From positions 1 to 50,764 of the forward strand of contig JAHECY010000018.1 in assembly GCA_024641505.1 (NCBI GenBank): DNA of 50,764 nucleotides. The letters run 5' to 3'. Positions 24,972 to 33,339 of the stretch are shown here, piece by piece; position 1 is the first letter of the stretch, and every line of letters begins with the position of its first letter. The translations under genes and the position numbers were made by a program. The DNA is from Gammaproteobacteria bacterium (GTDB lineage: Bacteria; Pseudomonadota; Gammaproteobacteria; SG8-11). The notes under the pieces are model-generated. The model was not told where the DNA came from, made no database searches, and worked only from the letters and a program-made list of their open reading frames with translations.

Positions 24972-25250
24972 ATGAGCCATACCGTCCGTGACCGAGAAAA
25001 ATTACTGCACCGCGTACGCCGCATCCGCGGCCAGGTGGAAGGCGTGGAACGCGCCCTGCTCGAGGACAAGGAACCGTTCCATATACTGCAAACGGTAGCC
25101 GCCTGCCGTGGCGCGCTCAATGGGCTGATGCTGGAAATCATCGAGGGTCACATTCGCTTGCATGTGCTTGATGAACACAGCAAACCCAGCGCGCAGCAGG
25201 ACGAGGCCGTGACTGATCTGATGGAAATCGTGCGCGCGTTCTTGCGCTAA
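24972..25250 (+). CDS. RcnR/DmeR-type (CsoR family) metal-sensing repressor
   Basis: The 92-residue all-helical protein belongs to the CsoR/RcnR family (DUF156), whose tetramers bind C-tract operators until a metal or aldehyde ligand releases them. Against E. coli RcnR it aligns without gaps: His3, His60 and His64 are kept. The near-universal Cys35 is replaced by Pro (KEPFHIL), while a cysteine appears at position 45 (AACRG) where RcnR has Ile; His37 lies nearby. Ligand choice may therefore differ from Ni/Co RcnR. It diverges from the DmeF-like exporter and leads an operon with a methyltransferase and an ABC exporter. Confidence 0.9.
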   Translation: MSHTVRDREKLLHRVRRIRGQVEGVERALLEDKEPFHILQTVAACRGALNGLMLEIIEGHIRLHVLDEHSKPSAQQDEAVTDLMEIVRAFLR

Positions 25251-25266
25251 TCACCCAGGAGGAAAC

Positions 25267-26118
25267 ATGAACCACGACCTGCCGGTAAAGCCCCATTCCA
25301 ATTTTTTTAACCGCCATTTGCTGCTGGGTGTCATTCTTATCGCCAGCGCATTGCTGCTGCTCAATTGGCCGGCTGGCTGGCCGGTGCTAGGGTCCGTGGC
25401 CATTGGCGGTGTCGCCCTGCATGCCTTGGCGGCATTGCTGGCCGGTGGCGGCATGATGGTCGCACTTCATGGGCGCCACCATGCCGGGGCCACGCCGGGT
25501 GTCCTGATCCGCTGGGCCCGCCGCTACGATTGGTTGGTCGCGTTGCTCTTCCTCGGACAGGAATCCCGTGCGCGGGAACACATGCTGGACCTCACCGGTG
25601 TTACCGCGGGCGAGCATGTGCTCGATGTGGGCTGCGGTACCGGCACCTTGGCACTGGCCGCGGCGCAGCGCGTTGGCGCCGGCGGCAGAGTTCACGGCGT
25701 GGATGCCGCTGCGGAAATGGTCACGCGCGCCACAGACAAAGCGGCGCGCCATGCCGTACCAGTCACCTTTGAAACCGCAGTCGCGCAGTCTTTGCCTTGT
25801 GCCGATGCGAGTTTTGATGTGGTGTTATGCACGCTGGTACTGCATCACCTGCCCGCGGACACCCGCGCAGGCGCACTCAGTGAAATTCAGCGCGTACTCA
25901 AGCCCGGGGGACGAATGCTGATCGTGGAAATCGGCCGTGCCCGGAACAAGCAGTTCACGATCAATCCCATAACCCTGCTGCATGGTCACAAAGCCCAGCA
26001 TATGATCGATGAAGTTGCGGCGCTGGTGCGGCATGCCGGCTTCCAGGATATGGAAATTGGCTCACTGGGTTTCAGCGTGCTCGGCTATATCCTGGCGCAT
26101 AAACCAAAGAAAGACTAG
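25267..26118 (+). CDS. membrane-anchored class I SAM-dependent methyltransferase
   Basis: The 283-residue protein starts with two hydrophobic helices (about 18-34 and 40-67) and continues as a complete class I methyltransferase. It has motif I VLDVGCGTG at 118-126, an acidic beta-2 end (GVDAAAEM), TLVLHHLPADTRAGALSEIQRVLKPGGRMLIVE and a closing hydrophobic strand. It probably works at the inner membrane, perhaps on a lipid or quinone. AGGAGGAAAC precedes the ATG, 16 bp after the RcnR-type repressor gene, so it is cotranscribed with the metal sensor. The substrate is unknown, and its link to metal stress is only contextual. Confidence 0.85.
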   Translation: MNHDLPVKPHSNFFNRHLLLGVILIASALLLLNWPAGWPVLGSVAIGGVALHALAALLAGGGMMVALHGRHHAGATPGVLIRWARRYDWLVALLFLGQESRAREHMLDLTGVTAGEHVLDVGCGTGTLALAAAQRVGAGGRVHGVDAAAEMVTRATDKAARHAVPVTFETAVAQSLPCADASFDVVLCTLVLHHLPADTRAGALSEIQRVLKPGGRMLIVEIGRARNKQFTINPITLLHGHKAQHMIDEVAALVRHAGFQDMEIGSLGFSVLGYILAHKPKKD

Positions 26119-26184
26119 ACGACCAGGCGTCTGGCACCGGTGTATAGTGGCCATACCCGATTCATCGTCGATTCAGTGACCCAC

Positions 26185-27945
26185 ATGCATCCTTTACAAC
26201 GCCTCTTCGGCTACGCCGCGCACTACCGCTCGCAAGTCACGACCGCCACCGTGTATTCAATTCTCAACAAGTTGTTTGACGTATTGCCGGAAATTTTGAT
26301 CGGCGTCGCCGTCGATGTGGTGGTCAATCAAAAGGCATCGTTTCTGGCGCGCCTGGGCGTGGCCGAACCCAAGGATCAACTGGTCGCCCTGGCACTGCTC
26401 ACGGTCATCATCTGGGTGGGGGAATCGCTGTTCGAATATCTCTATCAACTGCGCTGGCGCGATCTTGCCCAGAACCTGCAGCATGATTTACGCATGGAGG
26501 CCTATCGCCATGTACAGCGTCTGGATCTCGCTTATTTCGAGCGCAATCGCTCGGGCAATCTGCTGGCAATTCTCAATGAAGACATTAATCAGATGGAGCG
26601 TTTTCTCAATGGCGGCGCGAACGACCTGATTCAAGTGTTCTTCGGGTCGATTATGGTGGGTGCGGTATTTTTTGTGATTACTCAGCAACTCGCGTTCCTC
26701 GCCTTGATACCGGTGCCGTTGATTCTGTACGGCGCGTTTTGGTTTCAATCGCGGCTCGCGCCGCGCTACACTGCGGTACGCGTGGCGGCCGGCGCGCTGG
26801 CGACTCGGCTCAACAATAATTTATCGGGCATCACCACGGTGAAAGCCTACGCCGCCGAAGACTTCGAAGCCGATCATATCCGCGGCGCCTCGGATGCCTA
26901 CCGCGCGCGCAACACCGAAGCGATTCGCTGGTCGGCGGCAATCACGCCGGTGATTCGCATGGCCATCCTTGCCGGTTTTACCGTAACCTTGCTGTACGGT
27001 GGTTTGCTGGCGCTGAACGGCGACATCGGCGTCGGCAGTTATTCGGTATTGGTGTATCTGACCCAGCGCCTGCTGTGGCCGATGACCCGGCTGGCGGAAA
27101 TGACCGATCTCTATCAACGTTCGATGGCGTCCATCCAGCGCGTGTTGGACTTGTTGCACACGCCGGTCACCATCACCTACGAGGGTAAGCCTCTGCCCGT
27201 GGCGCAGGTACGCGGTGAACTGGAATTGGCGCAAGTGAAATTCAGCTACCCGGACGGCGGCGCCACCGCCATCGACGGCATTGATTTGCGCATTCCCGCG
27301 GGGGAGACGGTGGCGTTTGTGGGCGCCACCGGCGGCGGCAAAAGCACCTTGATCAAATTGCTGCTGCGTTTTTACGATCCTCAACAGGGTGAAATCCGTC
27401 TCGACGGCCAAGCCATTCATACCCTCGATTTGCAGGATCTGCGCCGCGCCATCGGCTATGTCGCGCAAGACACCTTTCTCGCGGACGCCACGGTGGCGGA
27501 GAACATCGCCTACGGTACGCACCAGGTGCCCCGTGCCGATATCGTACGCGCCGCCCAGGCCGCCGAAGCCCATGAATTTATCAGTGCGCTGCCGCAGGGT
27601 TATGACACGCAAGTCGGAGAACGGGGCATGAAGTTATCCGGCGGCCAGCGGCAACGTCTGGCGCTGGCGCGTGCCATTCTGAAAGATCCGCCGATCTTCA
27701 TCCTGGACGAAGCCACCTCCGCCGTGGACAACGAAACCGAAGCCGCGATCCAACGCTCGCTGGATCGTCTGGTGGTTGGCCGCACCAGCCTGATCATCGC
27801 CCATCGCCTGTCGACGGTGCGTCACGCCCACTGTATTTATGTACTGGAACGCGGCCGCATCAGCGAATCCGGCAGCCACGCGCAGTTGCTGGCGCACGGG
27901 GGCATTTACGCGGCATTGTGGCGCCTGCAAACCGGGGAACGCTGA
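26185..27945 (+). CDS. ABC exporter half-transporter (ATM1/HMT1-like type)
   Basis: The 586-residue fused permease-ATPase has six transmembrane helices (about residues 15-310) and a C-terminal nucleotide-binding domain. Walker A GATGGGKST is at 380-388, the Q-loop is YVAQDTFLADA, the signature is KLSGGQRQRLALARA, and Walker B is PIFILDEATSAVD. The helix pattern and EDFEADHIR-type linker resemble ATM1/HMT1-like exporters of glutathione- or thiol-linked metals and related lipid/peptide exporters. It functions as a homodimer. The ATG at 26185 is preferred over an in-frame ATG at 26140, as it directly precedes the conserved start; the ribosome site is weak. It ends the repressor-methyltransferase operon. 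Confidence 0.9.
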   Translation: MHPLQRLFGYAAHYRSQVTTATVYSILNKLFDVLPEILIGVAVDVVVNQKASFLARLGVAEPKDQLVALALLTVIIWVGESLFEYLYQLRWRDLAQNLQHDLRMEAYRHVQRLDLAYFERNRSGNLLAILNEDINQMERFLNGGANDLIQVFFGSIMVGAVFFVITQQLAFLALIPVPLILYGAFWFQSRLAPRYTAVRVAAGALATRLNNNLSGITTVKAYAAEDFEADHIRGASDAYRARNTEAIRWSAAITPVIRMAILAGFTVTLLYGGLLALNGDIGVGSYSVLVYLTQRLLWPMTRLAEMTDLYQRSMASIQRVLDLLHTPVTITYEGKPLPVAQVRGELELAQVKFSYPDGGATAIDGIDLRIPAGETVAFVGATGGGKSTLIKLLLRFYDPQQGEIRLDGQAIHTLDLQDLRRAIGYVAQDTFLADATVAENIAYGTHQVPRADIVRAAQAAEAHEFISALPQGYDTQVGERGMKLSGGQRQRLALARAILKDPPIFILDEATSAVDNETEAAIQRSLDRLVVGRTSLIIAHRLSTVRHAHCIYVLERGRISESGSHAQLLAHGGIYAALWRLQTGER

Positions 27946-28023
27946 CGCTCCCACCATCCCGTTCAGCCTCTCGGCCCACTTCCGCAAGGTGTCAACACCT
28001 GTGGGCATATCGCCCTGGTCTCC

Positions 28024-28491
28024 CTAATAAGGGATCCTATTCGGATTCTTAATCCATTGATCGAACACCCGCAGCGCTTCATCGGCCGGCATTTTATGCG
28101 CCTTGATCATTCTGTCTGCGGGCGGCAACTGAATTTGCCGATATAACATATCGTCGTCAAAACCGGCGTTGCGGGCATCTTCGCGGGTGCATGCGAAATA
28201 AAATTCTGGTATCCGTGCCCAATACATAGCCGCCAGACACATGGGACACGGCTCGCAGCTGCTGTAGAGCACACAGTCTTCCAACACATTGGAGCCAAGG
28301 TGCTGACACGCTTCGCGGATGGCAACGATTTCGGCGTGGGCCGTGGGATCGCGGCTTTCGACGACGCGATTCCAGCCTTCGCCAACAACTTCCCCACGGC
28401 GTACGACCACTGCGCCAAAAGGTCCATTATCGCCGTGCAGCGAGTGGGTTGCGGCGAGGGTGACAGCCCTCTTCATGTAGGTATTGTGCAT
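28024..28491 (-). CDS. nucleoside/nucleobase deaminase (guanine deaminase-like)
   Basis: The 155-residue protein is a CDA-fold zinc deaminase with H-A-E at 52-54 (TAHAEIVAIREA) and P-C-x-x-C at 81-85 (CEPCPMCLAAMYW), the zinc ligands and catalytic glutamate of the family. The C-terminal part with FDDDMLYRQI resembles bacterial GuaD-type guanine deaminases more than tRNA deaminase TadA. Guanine to xanthine is therefore the likeliest reaction. It is monocistronic; a second possible start is the ATG at 28476. Confidence 0.86.
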   Translation of the reverse strand: MHNTYMKRAVTLAATHSLHGDNGPFGAVVVRRGEVVGEGWNRVVESRDPTAHAEIVAIREACQHLGSNVLEDCVLYSSCEPCPMCLAAMYWARIPEFYFACTREDARNAGFDDDMLYRQIQLPPADRMIKAHKMPADEALRVFDQWIKNPNRIPY

Positions 28492-28509
28492 ATGGTTATG
28501 AATAGTAGC

Positions 28510-28569
28510 GGGGTCAGGTCTTTCCTTGCAACATCTATTAAAGTAATGTGTCGAAAAATAACCTGCCCC
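28510..28569. repeat. ~60-bp GGGGTCAGGT palindrome-ended element, copy 1
   Basis: It begins GGGGTCAGGTCTTTC and ends ACCTGCCCC, with near-inverted termini around a central TTGCAACAT...TTAAA segment. A sibling occurs at 29685-29746 in the same orientation. It lies between the deaminase gene and the GNAT start. Such elements often accompany REP-type repeat families; no transposase is present in the window. Confidence 0.6.
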
Positions 28570-28577
28570 CGAATTCT

Positions 28578-29126
28578 ATGATGATACAAATCAACCTGCT
28601 CGCCGATCACCCCGAATTTATCGACACCCTGGCGCCCTGGGTGTGGCAGCATTGGCGTGCGCTGCTCGACCAAGACACGCTGGAAGATCGGGTGGCCAGA
28701 TTCCGCAAACATCTGAATCGAGACACCCTGCCCATTGCCTGGGTAGCGCACGATGGCGGACAAGTGATGGGTACCGCCGCCTTGCGCGTTTGTGATCTGC
28801 CAGGACGCGAGGACCTCACACCATGGTTGAGCGGCGTGTATGTGGCGCCGCAATTTCGTCAACAGGGCATTGGTCAGGCACTGAGTCAGGCGCTAGCGCG
28901 CGAGGCGCACTCCCGGTTCGGCACGAGTCAGCTCTATTTATTCACTCTTGATCGACAGGCTTGGTATGCCGGCTTTGGCTGGGAAAGTATCGAATCCTGT
29001 CACTGGTGCGGACATGCGGGCGATATCATGGTGAAACAGTTACCAGCGCCTGCATTACAAGCCGACCCCGCTGTGCAACGACCGCAGCCTCCGCTTAAAG
29101 GTGATGGCCCCGCGCGACTGCGCTGA
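28578..29126 (+). CDS. GNAT-family N-acetyltransferase
   Basis: The 182-residue protein carries the GNAT acetyl-CoA core: LSGVYVAPQFRQQGIGQALSQAL is motif A with the Q/R-x-x-G-x-G pyrophosphate loop, and SQLYLFTLDRQAWYAGFGWE is the following strand with the typical Y-x-x-x-GF. The tail after residue about 150 is Pro-rich and poorly conserved. Substrate unknown. The ATG at 28578 (tandem ATGATG) is used; an upstream GTG would start inside the repeat element. No ribosome site is visible, and the repeat element sits directly in front. Confidence 0.85.
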   Translation: MMIQINLLADHPEFIDTLAPWVWQHWRALLDQDTLEDRVARFRKHLNRDTLPIAWVAHDGGQVMGTAALRVCDLPGREDLTPWLSGVYVAPQFRQQGIGQALSQALAREAHSRFGTSQLYLFTLDRQAWYAGFGWESIESCHWCGHAGDIMVKQLPAPALQADPAVQRPQPPLKGDGPARLR

Positions 29127-29320
29127 GGCCGACGTCGACGCCCGGTTACCTTGTCCGACTTTGGAAACACCCGACCTCAATCGCGATCACGGTACTCGAA
29201 AAATATGACTCGGTGCAGGAAGGTATGCTGCAATCCGATGTCAACAAGGATCGCAGCAGCATCGATATTCTCAACGACACGAGGCAGGGTCCGCACAGAA
29301 CGGCATTCCAGGCGCCTGAA

Positions 29321-29659
29321 TCACGCCTTTTTGACGAACTCCGACCGCAATTGCATCGGACCAATGCCCGCGACTTTACAGTCGATGTCGTGATCACCTT
29401 CGACCAGGCGAATGTTCTTGACCTTGGTGCCAACTTTGACCACGTGGGAAGATCCCTTGACCTTCAGATCCTTGATAACGGTAATGGTATCGCCATTCGC
29501 CAGCACCGTGCCGTAAGCATCGACCACACGTTTGATCTCGGAAGACTCGGCGGCCACCGCTTTGATCCATTCATTGGCGCACTCCGGGCATACGAATTTG
29601 TCGCCGTCTTCATATGTGTAGTTCGAACCACATGCCGGGCACCTGGGTAAATCGCTCAT
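29321..29659 (-). CDS. PhnA/YjdM-like zinc-ribbon protein
   Basis: The 112-residue protein opens with a four-cysteine zinc ribbon ([25 protein letters not shown] is split as C-x2-C and C-x2-C) followed by the PhnA domain ending [18 protein letters not shown]. coli YjdM (formerly PhnA) has this layout. Despite its old name, the family is not shown to cleave phosphonates generally, so I leave the function open. GAGGA precedes the ATG. It converges with the GNAT gene. Confidence 0.92.
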   Translation of the reverse strand: MSDLPRCPACGSNYTYEDGDKFVCPECANEWIKAVAAESSEIKRVVDAYGTVLANGDTITVIKDLKVKGSSHVVKVGTKVKNIRLVEGDHDIDCKVAGIGPMQLRSEFVKKA

Positions 29660-29684
29660 ATGTGTTCCTCAGTAGTGTGTTGCA

Positions 29685-29746
29685 GGGGTCAGTTCTTGCT
29701 CTGCAACATTTTAAAATACAATTGTGCCAACGAAAGACCTGACCCC
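29685..29746. repeat. ~60-bp GGGGTCAG palindrome-ended element, copy 2
   Basis: It begins GGGGTCAGTTCTTGC and ends AGACCTGACCCC, with the same internal TGCAACATT...TTAAAATA and TGTG segments as copy 1 about 1.1 kb away. It lies between the YjdM/PhnA gene's upstream side and the sbcB stop. The two copies flank GNAT-YjdM. Confidence 0.6.
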
Positions 29747-29760
29747 GTTGATGACGCCAG

Positions 29761-31188
29761 TCAATTTAAATCCCGCGCCCATGCCGCCAGGTCATCCAGT
29801 ATACCCTGAGCGGCGCTGTCACCGGCGCGTTCCCCGCGCAATTCGTCGATGCGCGTTTGGTACTGGGTCAACGTGATACCACCCCCTCCATCCGCGTCCT
29901 GGAGGCGATGGCGACGGAATTGTTCCCAGCGTTGCGCTTCTGCGGTGGACAGGGTCTCCGGCCAGTGCCGGGCACGGTAGCGGAACAACAGTTCCGGTAA
30001 GCGCTGATCCTGAAAGTCAAACCGGGACTGCGCCAATGCCACGGGCGACGCCGCACGTACCCGCGCCAACAGTGCGCGATCCGCATCGCCGAGGAATCCC
30101 TCATATAAGGCGCTATCCACATCGCCGCCGGCACCGAACTCGCGGCCCTGGTAGGCTTGCGCGACACGTTCTTGAAATGCTTTTTGGGTCTTCAACAGTT
30201 CCCAATGCCGCGTGCAGGCATCGGGATCGATGGCAATACGCGTCGCGGCGGCGGCATCGAGAGTATTGCGGGGCGCCAGGGCCGGACACTTGTTGATTTT
30301 CACCGATTTCACCGGCAACCGCGCTTCCCCCTCGGCCAAGGCGTCGGCACGGGTGAACAGACGCCCACGCAATGCCGCCTCATCCAACGCCAGAAACGGC
30401 GCCGGGTCCTGGCGTAAATCGTAAACCAGCACGCTGTTGGCATTGCCCGGCTCGGCCACCAGCGGCATTACCAGGGTGGTGCAACCGGTCTCCGCGGGAT
30501 ACATGCGCGAGGTGTGCAGCACCGGTTGCTGACCCGTTAGATCCAACAGCTCGGCCGCTTTGCGTTTATTGCGCAACTGGAACAGCCAATCATAAAGCCG
30601 GGGTTGGCGCTCGCGCAGCAGACGCGCCAGGGCAATGGTTGCGCGCACATCGGACAAGGCGTCATGGGCGGCCTCATGCGCAATACCATTAGCCGCGGCC
30701 ACATCTTCTAATCGAAAGCTGGGCTTGCCGTCAGCATGACGCGGCCAGATGATGCCATCCGGCCGCAGTGCATGGCACATGCGCACCAGATCGATAAGAT
30801 CCCAACGGGAGTTACCATGTTGCCATTCGCGGGCGTAAGGGTCGTAGAAATTGCGGTATAAGGTATGACGCGTTACTTCGTCGTCAAAGCGCACCGTGTT
30901 GTAACCCACGCCGCAGGTACCCGGCTGCGCCAATGCCCCATGCACGCGGGCGATAAACTCCGGTTCCGGTACGCCCCGCGCCTGCGCCACCTGGGGCGTA
31001 ATACCGGTGAGCAGACAGGCTTCGGGGTGCGGCAGAGTGTCGCGCGTCGGCTGACAGTAGACCACAAGCGGCTCACCCACTTCTTGCAGCGCCTCGTCGG
31101 TACGCAACCCGGCGAACTGGGCGGGCCGATCGCGCCGGGGATCAATGCCGAAAGTCTCGTAGTCGTGCCAGTACAGGGTGGTGGCCAT
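29761..31188 (-). CDS. sbcB: exodeoxyribonuclease I (SbcB/ExoI)
   Basis: ExoI degrades single-stranded DNA 3' to 5' and acts in mismatch repair and recombination. The 475-residue length equals E. coli ExoI. The first exonuclease motif is HDYETFG with Asp9 and Glu11; later DEDDh residues lie in VGYNTVRFDDEVT and AAHDALSDVRATIALA. The C-terminal SH3-like and helical domains follow (FPELLFRYRARHWPE region). AGAGGA precedes the ATG. Its stop lies next to repeat copy 2. Confidence 0.95.
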   Translation of the reverse strand: MATTLYWHDYETFGIDPRRDRPAQFAGLRTDEALQEVGEPLVVYCQPTRDTLPHPEACLLTGITPQVAQARGVPEPEFIARVHGALAQPGTCGVGYNTVRFDDEVTRHTLYRNFYDPYAREWQHGNSRWDLIDLVRMCHALRPDGIIWPRHADGKPSFRLEDVAAANGIAHEAAHDALSDVRATIALARLLRERQPRLYDWLFQLRNKRKAAELLDLTGQQPVLHTSRMYPAETGCTTLVMPLVAEPGNANSVLVYDLRQDPAPFLALDEAALRGRLFTRADALAEGEARLPVKSVKINKCPALAPRNTLDAAAATRIAIDPDACTRHWELLKTQKAFQERVAQAYQGREFGAGGDVDSALYEGFLGDADRALLARVRAASPVALAQSRFDFQDQRLPELLFRYRARHWPETLSTAEAQRWEQFRRHRLQDADGGGGITLTQYQTRIDELRGERAGDSAAQGILDDLAAWARDLN

Positions 31189-31757
31189 GGGTCCTCTTTT
31201 GCCGTTCCGGAATGATTGGGATTATCAGACCGCGAAACGGTTCGCAAAATTTCAAGCCATCGACGGATGAAAGCTGTTCCTGCCTCTCAGCGTAAAACAT
31301 GCGGTTGTCAGTTATTTTAACGCAAACAAATACCACGTTGGTAATGATATCTTGAGCGCCGACCGATAATTTCAGGGCATGAATCGTCGCGGTTCTTGAT
31401 CGAAACCAACTGATATATAGCGCAATTTGCCGTCATCAGGCATATTTGTACGATTATTTCACGCCGTGGCATATGCCATGCCAGCGCAATCAACCGGGCG
31501 GAATCGCCACACCCAGGTGTCGTGCACTGTCGTGGCCACTATTTGTCATCCAAGCCCCGCTTGCGGACGAGGAAAAAGTGTGTGTCCATGGCGATATCAC
31601 CATCAATCGTGACGATTCTTCCATGTCAGTGCATGGCATTGACCGTGCTGATGGCGCTTCAGGGGGCGGGAGTGATGACTGTGGTTGGAAACCGTCAAAG
31701 GTTGGTGCGCCGGGCAATAACAATTTATCGGAGCAGCGCTATTACCCGGCGCTGGTG
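31189..31757. other. 569-bp spacer, no gene recognised
   Basis: Open frames on the plus strand (31427-31612, 31446-32000) give unrecognised products; the longer one is antisense to the CHRD gene. No RNA, terminator or repeat was found. The part near 31300-31440 is noticeably AT-richer than the flanks, consistent with promoter DNA for sbcB. Confidence 0.5.
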
Positions 31758-32189
31758 TTACGGCATGATCTGGCCGCGCAACTCGCCTTTCGGATACTGG
31801 GCGGTATGCACTTGCAGATAGGCGCCCCCATGCATCAGGGCATCGACATCACCCTGGGCCATGGTAGTAAACTCGGGTATTACAAAGGTGGCATCGTCCT
31901 TCTGCTCCAACGTCACCAGCACCTTGCCGCCCTCGCCCGGCTTACCCAGGTGAATATGCGCCTTCTTGCCATCGATATTCATCAGCGTCATGGTGCCTGA
32001 GATTTCGCCACTTTCCCGATTAAGGGTAAGTTCCGCGTGGCCGCTGGCTTTAGTGCTGACCGGAGGCGTGCATTGGGCGCCATCCAAATTTACCTTGATT
32101 TGCGCCAAGTTGTCCGCATGTACCGGCGCTATCGCCATACCCCATGCCAGCATACCCGCCCAAATGTATCGCAGTTTAGAATTGATCAT
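31758..32189 (-). CDS. exported CHRD-domain protein
   Basis: The 143-residue protein has a Sec signal peptide ending APVHA-D and one CHRD domain: LDGAQCTPPVSTKASGHAEL, then AHIHLGKPGEGGKVLV and the closing VHTAQYPKGELRGQI. The His residues and the G-E-L-R-G-Q-I ending are CHRD hallmarks. CHRD domains occur in chordin and in many exported bacterial proteins of unknown function. AGAGGGA precedes the ATG. The gene diverges from another small exported protein, and the two may act together. Confidence 0.9.
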   Translation of the reverse strand: MINSKLRYIWAGMLAWGMAIAPVHADNLAQIKVNLDGAQCTPPVSTKASGHAELTLNRESGEISGTMTLMNIDGKKAHIHLGKPGEGGKVLVTLEQKDDATFVIPEFTTMAQGDVDALMHGGAYLQVHTAQYPKGELRGQIMP

Positions 32190-32376
32190 ATTTCCCTCTT
32201 TCTTCAGTTTGATTTCAACGTGTACCTGTGGAGCAAACAGATACCCCCGGTTTTTATTCCCGACCTACGAAAATATTTTTTCCTTGGGAATAACCGGCGT
32301 CAGGGCCTGTTGGCCAGTGGTGAAGCGCTCATTCACAAAAACCACTCATCGCATCAAACCAAGGAGAGAAAACAGT

Positions 32377-32907
32377 ATGAATTATTTAACCTCTTATCAG
32401 ACCCGACTACTGGCCGTCCTGGGCGTACTGTGCGTCACGTCGGCTGGCGTCGCAGCCGCGGAACAAGAAGCGGAAATCCTGCTGACGCCATTGAACGACT
32501 CCGGAATCTGGGCAAAGGCCGCGGTAAAATTAACGGGACGACAACTCACATTGCACATCGAGGCTTCCGGTCTGGAACCGAACAAACCGCACCCGCAACA
32601 CATCCACGGCTTCGATGATCCGGCGAAAAACGCCGTGTGTCCCGGCAGCGCGGCCGATACCGACGGTGATGGCGTAGTATCGGTTCAGGAAGGCGCGCCT
32701 TTTTACGGCCCGATCCTGCTGCCGCTGCCCCCTTTCAATCTGGTGGATGCCGACGGTAATTTATCCTATGAAGTCAGCTTCACCGTGGACCCGGCAAGCG
32801 TGCAGCCTTTGCACAAGCGGGCGATCGTAATGCATGGCCTGACCGTGAATGGCACCTATATCCCCAGCCTTCCCATCGCCTGCGGAGCACTTGTTATCAA
32901 CAAATGA
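32377..32907 (+). CDS. exported protein with CHRD-like features, function unknown
   Basis: The 176-residue protein has a signal peptide (LLAVLGVLCVTSAGVAAAEQ) and a mature beta-rich domain. It carries KPHPQHIHGF, the acidic calcium-loop-like DTDGDGVVS, two cysteines (AVCPG and IACGA) that could pair, and the ending RAIVMHGLTVNGTYIPSLPIACGALV. The HxH and histidine positions recall CHRD or Cu/Zn-SOD-like folds, but I cannot assign a family. The ATG at 32377 follows AAGGAGAG; the open frame extends further upstream but across the divergent promoter region. It pairs divergently with the CHRD gene. Confidence 0.72.
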   Translation: MNYLTSYQTRLLAVLGVLCVTSAGVAAAEQEAEILLTPLNDSGIWAKAAVKLTGRQLTLHIEASGLEPNKPHPQHIHGFDDPAKNAVCPGSAADTDGDGVVSVQEGAPFYGPILLPLPPFNLVDADGNLSYEVSFTVDPASVQPLHKRAIVMHGLTVNGTYIPSLPIACGALVINK

Positions 32908-32930
32908 TTAACCTCCTTCCGTAAACATCA

Positions 32931-32967
32931 CCGGACGAATATTCCCCGCGCGGGAATATCCGTCCGG
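32931..32967 (+). terminator. strong hairpin downstream of the 176-residue exported protein gene
   Basis: CCGGACG-A-ATATTCCC and GGGAATAT-C-CGTCCGG pair over 15 bp with one A/C mismatch and a 5-base loop, 24 bp after the stop. There is no T-run, so termination would be factor-assisted or the hairpin protects the mRNA 3' end. Confidence 0.55.
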
Positions 32968-33339
32968 ACCTGACCCAGACGCAACGGATCTCGCGCCAGT
33001 TGCAGGCGCACCCTAAAGCCGAAAATTTGGGAAGTGACATCAATGCTGCATCAACTAAATGGCGGGTTGATGCTGGAAACTGACCCTGGCATGAATCGGT
33101 CAATTGCCACACAGGAAACATCTTTACGAAAACACGTTCTTTAAAGCACACCTTTCTTGCCCGCCACTGCGCTCCATTAGGGGTGAAATAGAGTGATATT
33201 TGGATTTCTTATGGAGCATATAACGATAAACTTGGGCGACTCTTCACCGGCGCGCCTATAATTAGTGGCATGGACCCCGTCAACGTCGTTGTCAGTTGAC
33301 GACGAGACAAACAAGCATTGCATTCAGGAAGGAACCTGT
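32968..33339. promoter_or_regulatory. 372-bp leader/promoter region of the Omp85-type barrel gene
   Basis: No gene is supported here. A TATAAT hexamer (33257-33262) with TTGGGC 19 bases upstream (33232-33237) is a fair promoter candidate for the gene at 33340. In the resulting leader, CGTCAAC and GTTGACG (33279-33285, 33295-33301) form a small hairpin, and AGGAAGGAA lies just before the ATG. Confidence 0.4.

Noticed and set aside
31446-32000. 184-codon plus-strand frame
   Set aside because: Its second half is antisense to the CHRD gene, whose domain is certain. The first half has no family.
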